Shown: piece by piece, positions 26,222 through 35,582 of the stretch
Layout of the letters: every line of letters begins with the position of its first letter
How positions within the stretch are numbered: position 1 is the stretch's first letter
Assembly (NCBI GenBank): GCA_041398705.1
Contig: JAWKUI010000002.1
Coordinates: 186,001-250,000, forward strand
Length of the DNA: 64,000 nt
From: NORP259 sp041398705
GTDB taxonomy: Bacteria > Planctomycetota > UBA1135 > GCA-002686595
Reading direction: 5' to 3'
The notes under the pieces: model-generated
Told to the model about the DNA's origin: nothing
Seen by the model: only the letters and a program-made list of their open reading frames with translations
Databases searched by the model: none
Made by a program: the position numbers and the translations under genes

Positions 26222-28918
26222 CTACTTGCCGCCTTGCTCGCCCGGCTTCTTGCCGAAGAACGCGGCAAAGGGCGACGACTGCGCGCCCTTCGCCTGGGCG
26301 TTGATGCGGTTCAGGTCGGCGCGATCGATGCGATCGTCCTTGTCCCGCTCACCACGCTCGCGCTTCGGGCCCTTCTTGCCCTTGCCGCCCAGGCGCATGC
26401 CCCGGGCATCGCCGGCGCGCAGGCCTTCGCGCGGATCGCGCTCGCGGACCCGGGCGCCGCGGCCACGACCCCCACCCCCGCGACGACGACCGCCACCGGA
26501 GGAAACGCGCTCCTTCTCGGGCACGTCCTTCAGCGACAGAGTCAAGCGCTGGGCGTTCGGGTCGGTGATGCGCGCGCGCACGACCTGGCCGATCGACAGA
26601 AGCTCGCGGGCGTCGCGGATGTAACGCGACGAGATCTGCGAGATGTGCACGATGGCGTCCTTGGGCAGTCCCACGTCGATGAACGCACCGAAGCTCGCGA
26701 CCGAGGTCACGATGCCTTCCACCACGCGGCCTTCGGTCAGGCGCGCGGGGTCGGTTTCGGCGGTCATCAGGCGCGGACGCATGAGGAACGAACGCGGGTC
26801 GCGACCCGGACGGGACAGCTCGCGCATCAGGTCGCGCCAGGTGTTTTCGTCCACTTGGTGCGTCTCGCGGCGCAGACCTTTGGTCGCCCCCGGACGGCCC
26901 AGGCTCTCGTCGACGCCCCCACCCGCGCTCTGCAGGAGTTCGGTGGCGAGGCCGTAGAGTTCCGGGTGCAACCAGGTGCGATCCAGCGGCTCGTGCGATT
27001 GCGGCACGCGCAGGAAGGAGATCGCGTTGGTCCACTGGGCTTCGGTCAGAAGACCGTCACTACGCAGGGCTTCGCGCGAGGCGATCGGCTGCACATCGCG
27101 TTGCGCGATGATGCGCTCGGCGGTCGCTTCGTCGAGTCCAGGCACGTGCATCAGCACCGACTTCGGCGCGTGGTTCACGTCGCAGCCGATCAGGGCCGTG
27201 CAGGCCTCGACCGTCTCCATCAGGGCGCGGCGCAGGTTGGCCTTCGAGACCAGCCCTTGCTCCGAACCCAGGCCCAGGTGACGCGGATCGACCTTGAGCA
27301 GTTCCGCCATCGGATCCTGCAAGCGGCGACCGAGGCTGATCGCCATGCGCTCGGGCACTTGGAAGCTCTCGAGCTCCTTGCGCGCCACTTCGCTGTTGGC
27401 GTAGCTGCCGAGGCCGGCTTCGTTGACGAGGGTCACGACCAGGTCCTGCTCACCGCCGCCAAGCACCGTGCGCAGGCGGCTCGCACCGCTGCGCGCGCGC
27501 TTGTCGTGGCCGGTGGCCAGAACCTGCACTTCGGTACCCGCGAGGAAGGTTTCGAGTTCGCCGCGCAGGGTCGCGTCGTCCTTCTCGCCGACTTCAATGC
27601 GGGCGGTTTTGCCCACGCTGCCGTCGGCTTCGATCAGGGCCAACACCCAGTCGCCTTTGGCGCTCACGTCGACCCCGACCACCGGCCGGCGGCCGAAGGT
27701 GGGCGTGAACAGAAGCTGACGCAGGTGGTTCGAGAGGAAACGCAGGGCTTCGGAGTCGCTGCGTTCTTTCAGCTCGAGGCGCACGTCGGCTTCGACGACC
27801 GGCAGCAGCCGCGCCGCGTAGGCGCGACGCGCCACTTCGTTCAGCAGGTCGCCGAACTCGGGACGGGTGTGGCGACCAAGGGCGCTGCGCACCTTGCCGA
27901 TCGCGGCCACCGGATCCATGGTCAGGTGGATGGCGAGCACGCGCTCGCGTTGGGCCTGGCGCAGGGCGATCAGGCGGTGACCCTGGACTTGCTTGAGCGG
28001 CGCGCGGAAGCGGGCGAGGGCCTTGTGGCGCCCCATCTTCTCCGGCGCCACGGTGGCGTGGGCTTCGATCATACCCTGCTTGCGCAGCATGCGGCGCAGG
28101 CTGGTGCGCAGGGCAGCGTTGCGGCCGAGGCGGTCGCTCAGGATGCGCACCGCGCCGGACAGGGCTTCCTCTTCGCTGTGGATGCCCCGGTCGGGGTTCA
28201 CGAAGGGCGCGCACAATTCGCGCAGGGCGGGAGTCCACTCGATGTGGGCCACCGGGCTCGGATCGACCGTGAGGCTTGGCGCGGCGCCGCTTTCGGGCGC
28301 AGCGACATCGCCAGCGTCCGCGGTTTCCTCAACGGCTTCCCCCGCATCCGCCGCTTCCAATTCGGCTTCGGCGGCTTGCAGCATCTCCTCGTGGCTCAGC
28401 TCGGGGGTGTCGTCGCCCGAAGTCTCCTCGCTGGTTTCCTCGTGCGAGGTTTCCAGTTCGGCTTCGGTCTCATCCCCTTCGTCCGCGTCGCCCGCATCGT
28501 CCCCGCGTTCCCCCTTCGGCACCGGCTTGACCAACAGGTCGGCCAGCGGCGTCAGGCCGCGGTCCATCGCCAGTTGCACCTCGGGTTCGGGGCGGCGATG
28601 GGGAACGAACAAGTCTTCGAGTTCGAAGCGATCGGCGCAGCGTTCGATGCCGCTGAGCACGCCGGCTGCGATGCCTTCGACCTTTTCCAGTTGACGCAAG
28701 ATCGTGCCGCGACGCCGGTCGAGTTCATCGAGCTCTTCGCGGCGCTGTTGCAGACGGCGCAGCTTCGATTCGGTGAGACCGCCGGAACGGTCACGGCGCA
28801 CACGGGCGATGAAGGGCGCCTGCAGGCCGGCGTCCATCATTTCCAAGACCGCTTGCACTTCTCCTTCTTTGATGGAGAACTCTTTCGCGAGGGTCTTAAG
28901 GGTGAGTTGGGCTGTCAC
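26222..28918 (-). CDS. tex: Tex-family transcription accessory protein (S1 RNA-binding)
   Basis: The 898-residue product shows the Tex architecture: a helical N-terminal region (KTLAKEFSIKEGEVQAVLEM, APFIARVRRDRSGGL), a YqgF-like domain with VGVDVSAKGDWVLALIEAD near residue 416, helix-hairpin-helix segments with VLMHVPGLDEATAERII, and an S1 domain at about 724-795 (VVEGIVTSVASFGAFIDVG). It is longer than the roughly 770-residue E. coli protein because of an acidic insertion at about 136-220 (many Asp, Glu and Ser) and an Arg/Gly-rich C-terminal tail of about 95 residues that could bind RNA. Tex proteins bind nucleic acid and influence transcription and RNA turnover. Confidence 0.93.
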   Translation of the reverse strand: MTAQLTLKTLAKEFSIKEGEVQAVLEMMDAGLQAPFIARVRRDRSGGLTESKLRRLQQRREELDELDRRRGTILRQLEKVEGIAAGVLSGIERCADRFELEDLFVPHRRPEPEVQLAMDRGLTPLADLLVKPVPKGERGDDAGDADEGDETEAELETSHEETSEETSGDDTPELSHEEMLQAAEAELEAADAGEAVEETADAGDVAAPESGAAPSLTVDPSPVAHIEWTPALRELCAPFVNPDRGIHSEEEALSGAVRILSDRLGRNAALRTSLRRMLRKQGMIEAHATVAPEKMGRHKALARFRAPLKQVQGHRLIALRQAQRERVLAIHLTMDPVAAIGKVRSALGRHTRPEFGDLLNEVARRAYAARLLPVVEADVRLELKERSDSEALRFLSNHLRQLLFTPTFGRRPVVGVDVSAKGDWVLALIEADGSVGKTARIEVGEKDDATLRGELETFLAGTEVQVLATGHDKRARSGASRLRTVLGGGEQDLVVTLVNEAGLGSYANSEVARKELESFQVPERMAISLGRRLQDPMAELLKVDPRHLGLGSEQGLVSKANLRRALMETVEACTALIGCDVNHAPKSVLMHVPGLDEATAERIIAQRDVQPIASREALRSDGLLTEAQWTNAISFLRVPQSHEPLDRTWLHPELYGLATELLQSAGGGVDESLGRPGATKGLRRETHQVDENTWRDLMRELSRPGRDPRSFLMRPRLMTAETDPARLTEGRVVEGIVTSVASFGAFIDVGLPKDAIVHISQISSRYIRDARELLSIGQVVRARITDPNAQRLTLSLKDVPEKERVSSGGGRRRGGGGRGRGARVRERDPREGLRAGDARGMRLGGKGKKGPKRERGERDKDDRIDRADLNRINAQAKGAQSSPFAAFFGKKPGEQGGK

Positions 28919-29170
28919 GAGGGGGTACCTCTATCCAGTGGTGTCGGGTTGGAATTCCATGGGCGCAGCAACGCGCCGGGAACTTGGGCAGGAAACCGCG
29001 AGGGCTCCAGACTCCCCTACCGGGCGGCTTGCAGGCACGTTCCCGGGCGGGGAGGGGGAGCTATGATACCCCAGGCGCAATTCCAGGGGGGGCCTTTCCT
29101 GGGGAGCACACAACTCCCGCAAGGACAGCCCATTGCGGCGGGGCCGCGGGTGCGGCTTGGCGACTCCGGC

Positions 29171-30184
29171 TCAGGCCGGCAGTTCGAACAGGGAGACCCG
29201 GGTCTCCTCGGCCAGCAGGCCGCCCCCGGCCGCCACGCAGAACCCGACCTTCTCGTCGAGCCCCGGCACAGTCCAGCTGCCCAGCTCGCGACCGCTGAGC
29301 CCGTCGCTGCAGCGCAGCATGGCCCGGCGCGACAGGTACAGCTTGCCACTGTCCGCCACGAGCGAAGCCGAAGGCAGGTCGTCGGGGCCGCAGGTCTCGA
29401 GCACCTCGAACCAGCGCAGGTCGCCCGGGCGCTGGATGTCGAGGGCCACCAAAGACAGGGTGTCGCGGGCGCCCCGGTCGGGATGCAGCGCGACCATGCT
29501 GGTCCATTCGCTCAGGCGCTCGGAGGGCAGCAGGCGATCCAACTCGGATCCGAGCCACGCGAGCACGCCATCGGTGACCGCCAGGTCGCGGATCGGTTTT
29601 TGTTTGGGGGCCACGAGCACGCGCACGAAATCGCCGGTTTCGCCATCGAGTTCGAGCACCCCGAACCCGCGGTCCACCGAGTACACCACGAACACGCGGC
29701 CGCGGTGACAGGCGACTTCGTGATAACGCTCGCCCTCACGATGCCAGGTCCAGGACTCCATCAGGGTCAGCGAGTCCACCCCCACCACGCTGCGGCCGGT
29801 GGAGAGCACCACGCCCGAGTCGTGCACGACCGCGTGGTCGAACTCGGGGATCGGTTGGGCTTCGAGCAGTTCGCCGTCGGTCAGGGACTGGCGCACGATG
29901 CGGTGCCCCGACGCGGTCGGTCCCACCACGATGGCGTGTTCGGTGCCCCACAGGCCCGCGCCGAAGCCGCGGCCATAGCCCACCTCGCACGGGGCGAGCC
30001 ACAGGCGCTCGCCGGTGTTGCGGTCGAAGGCGCCGAGCTTGCCGGGGATCACGTCGTCGATCCACTTGCCGCCGGGCGGCGGGTCGTAGCCGTGCAACAG
30101 CGCCGGACCGGTCTCACGGAAGGCGATGCCATCGACTTCGCTCTCGAGCTCACGGCTCCAGCGGCGCTTGGCGGTGTTCGACAT
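29171..30184 (-). CDS. PQQ-like beta-propeller repeat protein
   Basis: The ATG at 30184 gives 337 residues without a signal peptide. Repeated blade-like stretches such as KLGAFDRNTGERLWLAP, VVGVDSLTLMESWTW and FGVLELDGETGDFVRVL match the outer-membrane-assembly or PQQ-type propeller pattern in which each blade ends in a Trp or Phe strand. No catalytic or cofactor residues stand out, so a binding or scaffolding role is likely. It lies upstream of tex on the same strand, with about 250 bp between them, and downstream of fusA; cotranscription is uncertain. Confidence 0.65.
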   Translation of the reverse strand: MSNTAKRRWSRELESEVDGIAFRETGPALLHGYDPPPGGKWIDDVIPGKLGAFDRNTGERLWLAPCEVGYGRGFGAGLWGTEHAIVVGPTASGHRIVRQSLTDGELLEAQPIPEFDHAVVHDSGVVLSTGRSVVGVDSLTLMESWTWHREGERYHEVACHRGRVFVVYSVDRGFGVLELDGETGDFVRVLVAPKQKPIRDLAVTDGVLAWLGSELDRLLPSERLSEWTSMVALHPDRGARDTLSLVALDIQRPGDLRWFEVLETCGPDDLPSASLVADSGKLYLSRRAMLRCSDGLSGRELGSWTVPGLDEKVGFCVAAGGGLLAEETRVSLFELPA

Positions 30185-30253
30185 GGCCGTATGGTAGCCC
30201 CCCGGCAAAGGGGGCCGCAAGCGAGGCGACCGGGAGGAAAGCCCCGAACGGCA

Positions 30254-30286
30254 GCAGGCCCCGCTGCCAGGGGCAGCGGGGCCTGC
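30254..30286 (-). terminator. Hairpin at the end of fusA
   Basis: A 15-bp perfect GC stem (30254-30268 with 30272-30286) with a 3-nt loop lies just past the EF-G stop codon. There is no T run on the minus strand, so termination strength is uncertain. Confidence 0.6.
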
Positions 30287-30308
30287 TTGGGCCGAAGCGG
30301 GAAAACGA

Positions 30309-32417
30309 TCAGGCGTTTTCTTCGCGCATCTTCTTGGCCAGACCTTCCGGCACGTCGCGGTACTCGGCGAGTTCCATCGAGTACTGGCCGCGGCCTTGGG
30401 TCGCGCCGCGCAGGGCGGACGAGTAGGCGAACATCTCGGCGATCGGCACCAGGGCGCGCACCACGCGCAGGTCGCCCTGGGTGGCCACGTCGGAGATCTC
30501 ACCGCGGCGGGAGTTGAGGTCACCCACGACCGGGCCGAGGAAGTCCTCGGGCACGGAGACCTCGACCTTCATGAAGGGCTCGAGGAGGACCGTGTTGCCC
30601 TCGACGGCTTGACGGAAGGCGAGCACACCCGCCGCTTCGAACGCCTTGTCGCTGGAGTCCACTTCGTGGGCCTTGCCGTCGACGAGGGTCGCGCGGGTGG
30701 ACACGAACTGGATACCGGACTGACCACCGGACTTGAAGAAGGACTCCAGACCGAAACCAACGCTCTTGATGTATTCGCGCGGCACCGAGCCACCTTTGAT
30801 GGCGTCGACGAACTGGAAGCCGTTCAGCTCCGGATCGTACTCGAAGCGCACGTTCACCACGGCGTACTGACCCGTACCACCGGACTGGCGGATGTAACGG
30901 GCTTCGGTCTCGAGGTTCTTCTTGAGGCGCTGCTTGAAGGACACCTTCGGACGACCGGTGCGCACGGCGCACTTGTGGTCGTTGATGATGCGGCCCACCA
31001 TGACTTCCAGGTGCAGCTCACCCATGCCCGAGATGACCAGCTGGCCGGTCTCTTGGATGGTCTGAGCACGGAAGGTCGGGTCCTCGCGCATCATGCGGCC
31101 GATGATCTCCGACAGCTTGTCGCGGTCCTGGTTGCTTTCCGGCTCCAGGGACATCGAGATCACCGCGTCGGGGAACTGGATCTGCGACAGGGCGATCGGG
31201 TTGTCCTCATCGCACAGGGTGTCGCCGGTCACGGTGTTCTTGAGACCGATGACCGCGGCGATATCGCCGGCCGGCACCATGTCGACGGGTTCGCGCTTGT
31301 TGGCGTGGATTTTCACCAGACGGCCAATCCGCTCGGTCTTGCCGGTACGCGGGTTCAGCAGCTTGGAGCCCTTCTCGAGTTTGCCCGAGTAGACGCGCAC
31401 GAAGGTCAAGTCACCGGTGGCTTCGGCGATGGTCTTGAAGGCCATCACGGATACCGGATCGTCGATGGTCGGCTTGCGGGTCAGCTTGTTGTCGGTGCGC
31501 GGCTCCATACCTTCCACGTCGCCGATCTCGACCGGCGCCGGCAGGAAGTCGATGACCGCATCGAGCACGAAGCGCACGCCCTTGTTCTTGAGGGCCGAGC
31601 CGGCCAGCACGAGGGTGGCGCTCATGGAGAGCACCGCCTTGCGCAGACCGCGGAGGATCATCTCCTCGGTGATCGGCTCGTCTTCCAGGAACAGGTCCAG
31701 CAGTTCGTCGTCGGCCTCCGCAGCGGCCTCGATCATGTTGTGACGCCATTCCTTGGCGGCGTCCAGGAGGTGCGCCGGCACTTCGGACTCGAAGTAGTCC
31801 TTGCCATCACCGTCCTCGGGGAAGGTGATGAACTTCATGCGGACCAAGTCCACGAAGCCTTCGAAGTCCTTCTCCGCGCCCACCGGCATCTGAATCGGCA
31901 CCGGGTTGGCGCCCAGACGATCGCGGATGGTGCCCACGGCGAACTCGAAGTTCGCACCGATCTTGTCCATCTTGTTGATGAAGCAGATCCGCGGGACCTT
32001 GTAGCGGTTGGCCTGACGCCAAACGGTTTCGGACTGGGCTTCCACGCCGTTCTTGGCGTCGAACACCGCCACGGCACCGTCGAGCACGCGCAGCGAACGT
32101 TCCACCTCAGCGGTGAAGTCCACGTGGCCCGGGGTATCGATGATGTTGATGGTGTAGCTGTTCCAGGCGCAGGTCGTCGCGGCGGACTGGATGGTGATAC
32201 CACGCTTCTGCTCCTCTTCGAGGTAGTCCATCGTGGCGGCGCCATCGTGCACCTCACCGGTCTTGTGGATCTTCGCGGTGAGGAACAGCACGCGCTCGGT
32301 CACCGTGGTCTTGCCCGCATCGATGTGGGCCATGATCCCGATGTTGCGCTGGAACAGGGGCCCAGTGGTCTTCCCCTGCGGAAGGCGGGGAGATTGGTTT
32401 TTGAGGGTGGCGGTCAT
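30309..32417 (-). CDS. fusA: Translation elongation factor G
   Basis: The ATG at 32417 gives 702 residues, the usual EF-G length. The GTPase domain carries the P-loop AHIDAGKTT (residues 30-38), the G3 motif DTPGH and the G4 motif NKMD. The conserved domain II to V sequence is complete, including GELHLEVMVGRI and the C-terminal RGATQGRGQYSMELAEY. It catalyses ribosome translocation or, for the second bacterial paralogue type, recycling; its sequence does not settle which. It is not next to ribosomal protein genes or tufA, so it lies outside the usual str operon, as is common for additional EF-G copies in planctomycetes. Confidence 0.95.
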   Translation of the reverse strand: MTATLKNQSPRLPQGKTTGPLFQRNIGIMAHIDAGKTTVTERVLFLTAKIHKTGEVHDGAATMDYLEEEQKRGITIQSAATTCAWNSYTINIIDTPGHVDFTAEVERSLRVLDGAVAVFDAKNGVEAQSETVWRQANRYKVPRICFINKMDKIGANFEFAVGTIRDRLGANPVPIQMPVGAEKDFEGFVDLVRMKFITFPEDGDGKDYFESEVPAHLLDAAKEWRHNMIEAAAEADDELLDLFLEDEPITEEMILRGLRKAVLSMSATLVLAGSALKNKGVRFVLDAVIDFLPAPVEIGDVEGMEPRTDNKLTRKPTIDDPVSVMAFKTIAEATGDLTFVRVYSGKLEKGSKLLNPRTGKTERIGRLVKIHANKREPVDMVPAGDIAAVIGLKNTVTGDTLCDEDNPIALSQIQFPDAVISMSLEPESNQDRDKLSEIIGRMMREDPTFRAQTIQETGQLVISGMGELHLEVMVGRIINDHKCAVRTGRPKVSFKQRLKKNLETEARYIRQSGGTGQYAVVNVRFEYDPELNGFQFVDAIKGGSVPREYIKSVGFGLESFFKSGGQSGIQFVSTRATLVDGKAHEVDSSDKAFEAAGVLAFRQAVEGNTVLLEPFMKVEVSVPEDFLGPVVGDLNSRRGEISDVATQGDLRVVRALVPIAEMFAYSSALRGATQGRGQYSMELAEYRDVPEGLAKKMREENA

Positions 32418-32669
32418 GACTGGCTGCCCGTCGAAGGGTCTGCGTCGAGAGGTTTGCTTTGGGTGGCGCGTTGGCGGGGAAAGGGCCGCCGCCGAGCGGA
32501 GGTACGGAAAACGCCCCCCCTCATCCGTTCGAGGAGCGGAACGCTGCCCATCCACTTGCGAGGCGCAAAATTGCCTGCAGGAGCCCGAAAAGGATAGTCG
32601 GCGCGGGCGCCGCGTCAAGTCCGGCGCCCGGCGCCTGTCCGCCAATCCATATTCCTGGCCCGGGCCGGG

Positions 32670-33632
32670 TCACTCACCCGAGCCAGGGCCCGGGGACCCG
32701 CCGTCCGCCTCGATCAGCTCCCCCAGGACCCGCCCGTCCCCCCCCATGCCGCCCGTGGGCAGGCGATCGGTGACCACTGCCCCCCCGGACAGGTACCGGT
32801 CGAAGGTGAAGGGCACCCCCTCCCCCTTCCCGGGCTCGGGCGACGTGCTCACGTACAGGGCCAGGTGCGGCTCGGTCAGGGGTGCCCCCCGGCCAGAGGA
32901 TCCGACGCGAGCCAGGGCCTGCCCCCGGGTCACCCGATCCCCCTCCCGGACCAGGGCGGATCCCTGCTGCAAGTGGCTCAAGAACAGGAACTCCCCGCCC
33001 TCGAGCCGCAGCACGATGTGGTTGCCGAGGGGGGTCGCCCCCTCCTCGCGGGTCTGGAACGACCGGTCGGCCTCCCCATCCACCGCCCGCACGACTTCGC
33101 CCGCGGCCGGAGCTTCGACTGGGCTGCCGAAGGTGAAGGAGCCGGTGGAATCGACCTGATCGAGCGCGCCGGGCCGGAAGCGCAGGCCGGCCTCCTCGCG
33201 GGCCAGTAGCACCCCCCAGCACCGCTGGGGCTCGAGCACCAGCGGGTTGCTGCCGCCGTGGCCCGCCGCCAGCACCCGCCAGGTGCCCTGCACGGGCAGG
33301 CTCAGGGGCGGGGTCACGGGCTGGCTTTCCCGGGACGAGGGATAGGCGAAGGGAATCGGCGCCCCGAAGACCACCGCCAGCATCAGAACCACCCCGGCGA
33401 AGTGCCAGGCACCCCCGAAGCGGCCGCGGACCATGGACAGGCTGGCCCCGAGCAGACCGGTGATCAGGGTGGCGATCATCAACACGAAACGACCGCGTTG
33501 GTAGATCCAGCGGGCCAGTTCGCGGTCCCCGCCGTGGTAGACGTACCAGTGACCGGCGACGAGGGCGCCCAGGCCGAGCACCATCAAGGCGGGCCAGCCG
33601 AGCCACGGACGGGCGGAACGGGGGGTGCTCAT
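32670..33632 (-). CDS. Membrane protein with degenerate M23 (LytM-like) domain
   Basis: The ATG at 33632 overlaps the stop of the HMG-CoA reductase gene (ATGA), so the two are probably coupled. The 320-residue protein has three hydrophobic helices in its first 110 residues (for example LGWPALMVLGLGALVAGHW and FVLMIATLITGLLGASLSM). Residues about 195-290 follow the M23/LytM beta-barrel pattern: SPVEAPAAGEVVRAVDG, GNHIVLRLEGGEFLFLSHL and EPHLALYV. The canonical HLHF motif is reduced to PHLALYV, so peptidase activity is doubtful and a peptidoglycan-binding role is possible. Confidence 0.65.
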   Translation of the reverse strand: MSTPRSARPWLGWPALMVLGLGALVAGHWYVYHGGDRELARWIYQRGRFVLMIATLITGLLGASLSMVRGRFGGAWHFAGVVLMLAVVFGAPIPFAYPSSRESQPVTPPLSLPVQGTWRVLAAGHGGSNPLVLEPQRCWGVLLAREEAGLRFRPGALDQVDSTGSFTFGSPVEAPAAGEVVRAVDGEADRSFQTREEGATPLGNHIVLRLEGGEFLFLSHLQQGSALVREGDRVTRGQALARVGSSGRGAPLTEPHLALYVSTSPEPGKGEGVPFTFDRYLSGGAVVTDRLPTGGMGGDGRVLGELIEADGGSPGPGSGE

Positions 33633-34825
33633 TGGGTAGCGGGACGGTTGCGCCCAAGGGTCTCGTGGGCGGCGACGAACTCGTGGCTGCAGAAGGCGGC
33701 CATCAGTGAAAGGTCCCCCGCGAGCGCGGTGGCGGCGAGGATCTCGGCGAAGGTGTTGACCTTGCCCGCGCCCTTGCAGCCAAGGATGTCCAGATTCTCC
33801 TGGGCGCTCGCGAGCGACGTGCCGCCCCCCACCGTGCCCACGATCAGCGAGGGCAGGGTCAACGCCGCGTACAGATCGCCGCTCTTGGTCACCTCGAGAT
33901 CGAGCCAACCGGTGGCGGATTCGGTGAGATACGCCACATCCTGCCCGCACGCGAGCATCACCGCCGCAAGCCCGTTGGCGATCTGCACGGCCCAGTTGTG
34001 CGTGCCGAGCTGCGCGTATCCGACCATGTAGCTGCGATGGATCGCGGCCATCGCTTCGGGTTCGACGCGCATGACCTCGGCGAGCACCGCGCGCGGGATG
34101 TGCGCTTCCGCCACCACGCGCCGCCCGCGGCCTTCGACCAAGGCGCGCGCGTTGCTGCGCTTCTCCACGTCCTGGCCGTGCACGTAGTAGCCCTCGGCGG
34201 AGGTCGCCCGCGCCACGCGCTGCGCGATGCGGTCGGCGGCGTTCGCAGCCATGTTGATGCCGATCGCATCCCCCGTGGTGAACACCAAGCGCAGGATCAG
34301 GCGCCGACCGATGGTTTGGGGCACGATCTGCACGAGCCGGCCATGGCGGGTGATCTCGGTCAATTCCCCGGCGAGCTCGTGGAATTGGTGCCGCGCCCAA
34401 TTCCCCGCGCGATCCGCCGCCGCCGCATCGGCATAGAGCAGCATCGGGTGCTGCGAAAGGCCTTCCCCCAGCACGCGGGCCCGCACCCCGGCGGCGCCGA
34501 GCAGCCGCATACCGCGCGAGTAACTCGCCACCATCGCGCCTTCGGTCGTCGCCATCGGCACGTACACCTCGCGCAACCCCGCGCCGGTCTGCACGCGCAG
34601 GGGCCCGGCGATGCCCACCGGGATCTGCATGTACCCGATCAGGTTCTCGATGTTGCCCTTGGCTTCGCCCGTCGGCATCGGCGCCCCGCCCAGGTACGGC
34701 AGGCTGCGGCCCGCCGCCCCCTCGCACAGGGCGCGCCGCCGCGCCACGATCTCGTTCGAGTAGTCATCCGCCCGATCGCGCGGGATGCGAGGCAGCCCGG
34801 AGGCCGCGTGCGAAGGTTGGTCCAT
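33629..34825 (-). CDS. Hydroxymethylglutaryl-CoA reductase, class I type
   Basis: The 398-residue protein carries the HMG-CoA reductase signatures in order: ENLIGYMQIPVGIAGPL, the catalytic glutamate in ATTEG (Glu95), GDAIGINMA, Lys222 in DVEKRSNA where class I enzymes have DKK, the catalytic Asp296 in CGQDVA, IVGTVGGGTSL, and His387 near the C-terminus in HEFVAAH. Spacing around these residues follows the eukaryotic/archaeal class I form rather than the common bacterial class II. It would reduce HMG-CoA to mevalonate for isoprenoids. No other mevalonate gene is in the window. It overlaps the M23-like gene by 4 nt and has no membrane helices. Confidence 0.85.
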   Translation of the reverse strand: MDQPSHAASGLPRIPRDRADDYSNEIVARRRALCEGAAGRSLPYLGGAPMPTGEAKGNIENLIGYMQIPVGIAGPLRVQTGAGLREVYVPMATTEGAMVASYSRGMRLLGAAGVRARVLGEGLSQHPMLLYADAAAADRAGNWARHQFHELAGELTEITRHGRLVQIVPQTIGRRLILRLVFTTGDAIGINMAANAADRIAQRVARATSAEGYYVHGQDVEKRSNARALVEGRGRRVVAEAHIPRAVLAEVMRVEPEAMAAIHRSYMVGYAQLGTHNWAVQIANGLAAVMLACGQDVAYLTESATGWLDLEVTKSGDLYAALTLPSLIVGTVGGGTSLASAQENLDILGCKGAGKVNTFAEILAATALAGDLSLMAAFCSHEFVAAHETLGRNRPATQ

Positions 34826-34928
34826 GGCAGCAACGGTTGCGGATCGGGGGGGTCCAAATCCGCGGGCACCAAGCTACATTCCCCCGCTGCCCCTTGGAAG
34901 GGCCCGCCCGCCCCCACTCCATCGCCCC

Positions 34929-35582
34929 ATGTCGCTCAACATCTTCGGCGCACTCACCGGCCTCTTCACGATCGTCAAAGACGGCCAGCACGCCCTGCGT
35001 TTCACCCTCGGCCGTGCCCGTGCGGTGGTCGGCCCCGGCATCCACTTCAAGATCCCGCTGATCCAGACCTTCCACACCGAAGAGACCAAACACACCACCC
35101 TCGACCTATTGCCCCAGGTCATCCAACTGCGCGACAACCTGGTGTATGAGGTCGACTGCAAACTCGTCTACCAGATCGTCAACTTGCGCAAGGCGGTGAT
35201 CGAAGTCGACGAGCTCGTGGCCGGCCTCCAGAACCGCGTGGTAATCGCGGTGCAGGAAGTCATCTCCGCCCAGGATCGCCATTCCGTGACCGAGGTGGAA
35301 GGGTTGTGCGAGGCGGTGCGCACCAAACTGCGCGACGTCGAAGACCAATGGGGCGTGCGCATCCTGCAATTCGGCTTCTCGAACCTCTCGCCATCGCCGA
35401 CGTCGCTCGAGATCACCCAGCTCGAGATGCTTGCGCTCGAAAAGAAGGGACTCTACGAGCGGCTGACGGGCGAAGGGCTGTCCGAGGAGGCCGCGGTGGC
35501 GCTCATCAGCGGCGCGGTGGTTTCGGTGCACCCCGATGAACCCCTGCCCGGCGGCCGCGGCGGGGCGGCATCCGCCCAATGA
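34929..35582 (+). CDS. SPFH/band 7 domain protein, first of a pair
   Basis: The ATG at 34929 gives 217 residues. The N-terminus is weakly hydrophobic, then the band 7 pattern follows: RFTLGRARAVVGPGIHFKIP, an alternating beta region (VIQLRDNLVYEVDCKLVYQI), and a helix with VIAVQEVISAQDRHSVTEVE. The C-terminal region is short compared with stomatins and HflC. It overlaps the next SPFH gene by 4 nt and is divergent from HMG-CoA reductase. SPFH proteins form large membrane rings; the substrate of this pair is not known. Confidence 0.8.
   Translation: MSLNIFGALTGLFTIVKDGQHALRFTLGRARAVVGPGIHFKIPLIQTFHTEETKHTTLDLLPQVIQLRDNLVYEVDCKLVYQIVNLRKAVIEVDELVAGLQNRVVIAVQEVISAQDRHSVTEVEGLCEAVRTKLRDVEDQWGVRILQFGFSNLSPSPTSLEITQLEMLALEKKGLYERLTGEGLSEEAAVALISGAVVSVHPDEPLPGGRGGAASAQ

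Noticed and set aside
26201..30517. Very long plus-strand open frame opposite tex and the propeller gene
   Set aside because: It lacks any recognisable domain, has biased Ala/Gly/Arg/His composition and is antisense to well-supported genes; it is an effect of high GC.
30396..32597. Long plus-strand open frame opposite fusA
   Set aside because: Antisense to a complete EF-G; composition matches the reverse complement of EF-G codons and no family is recognised.
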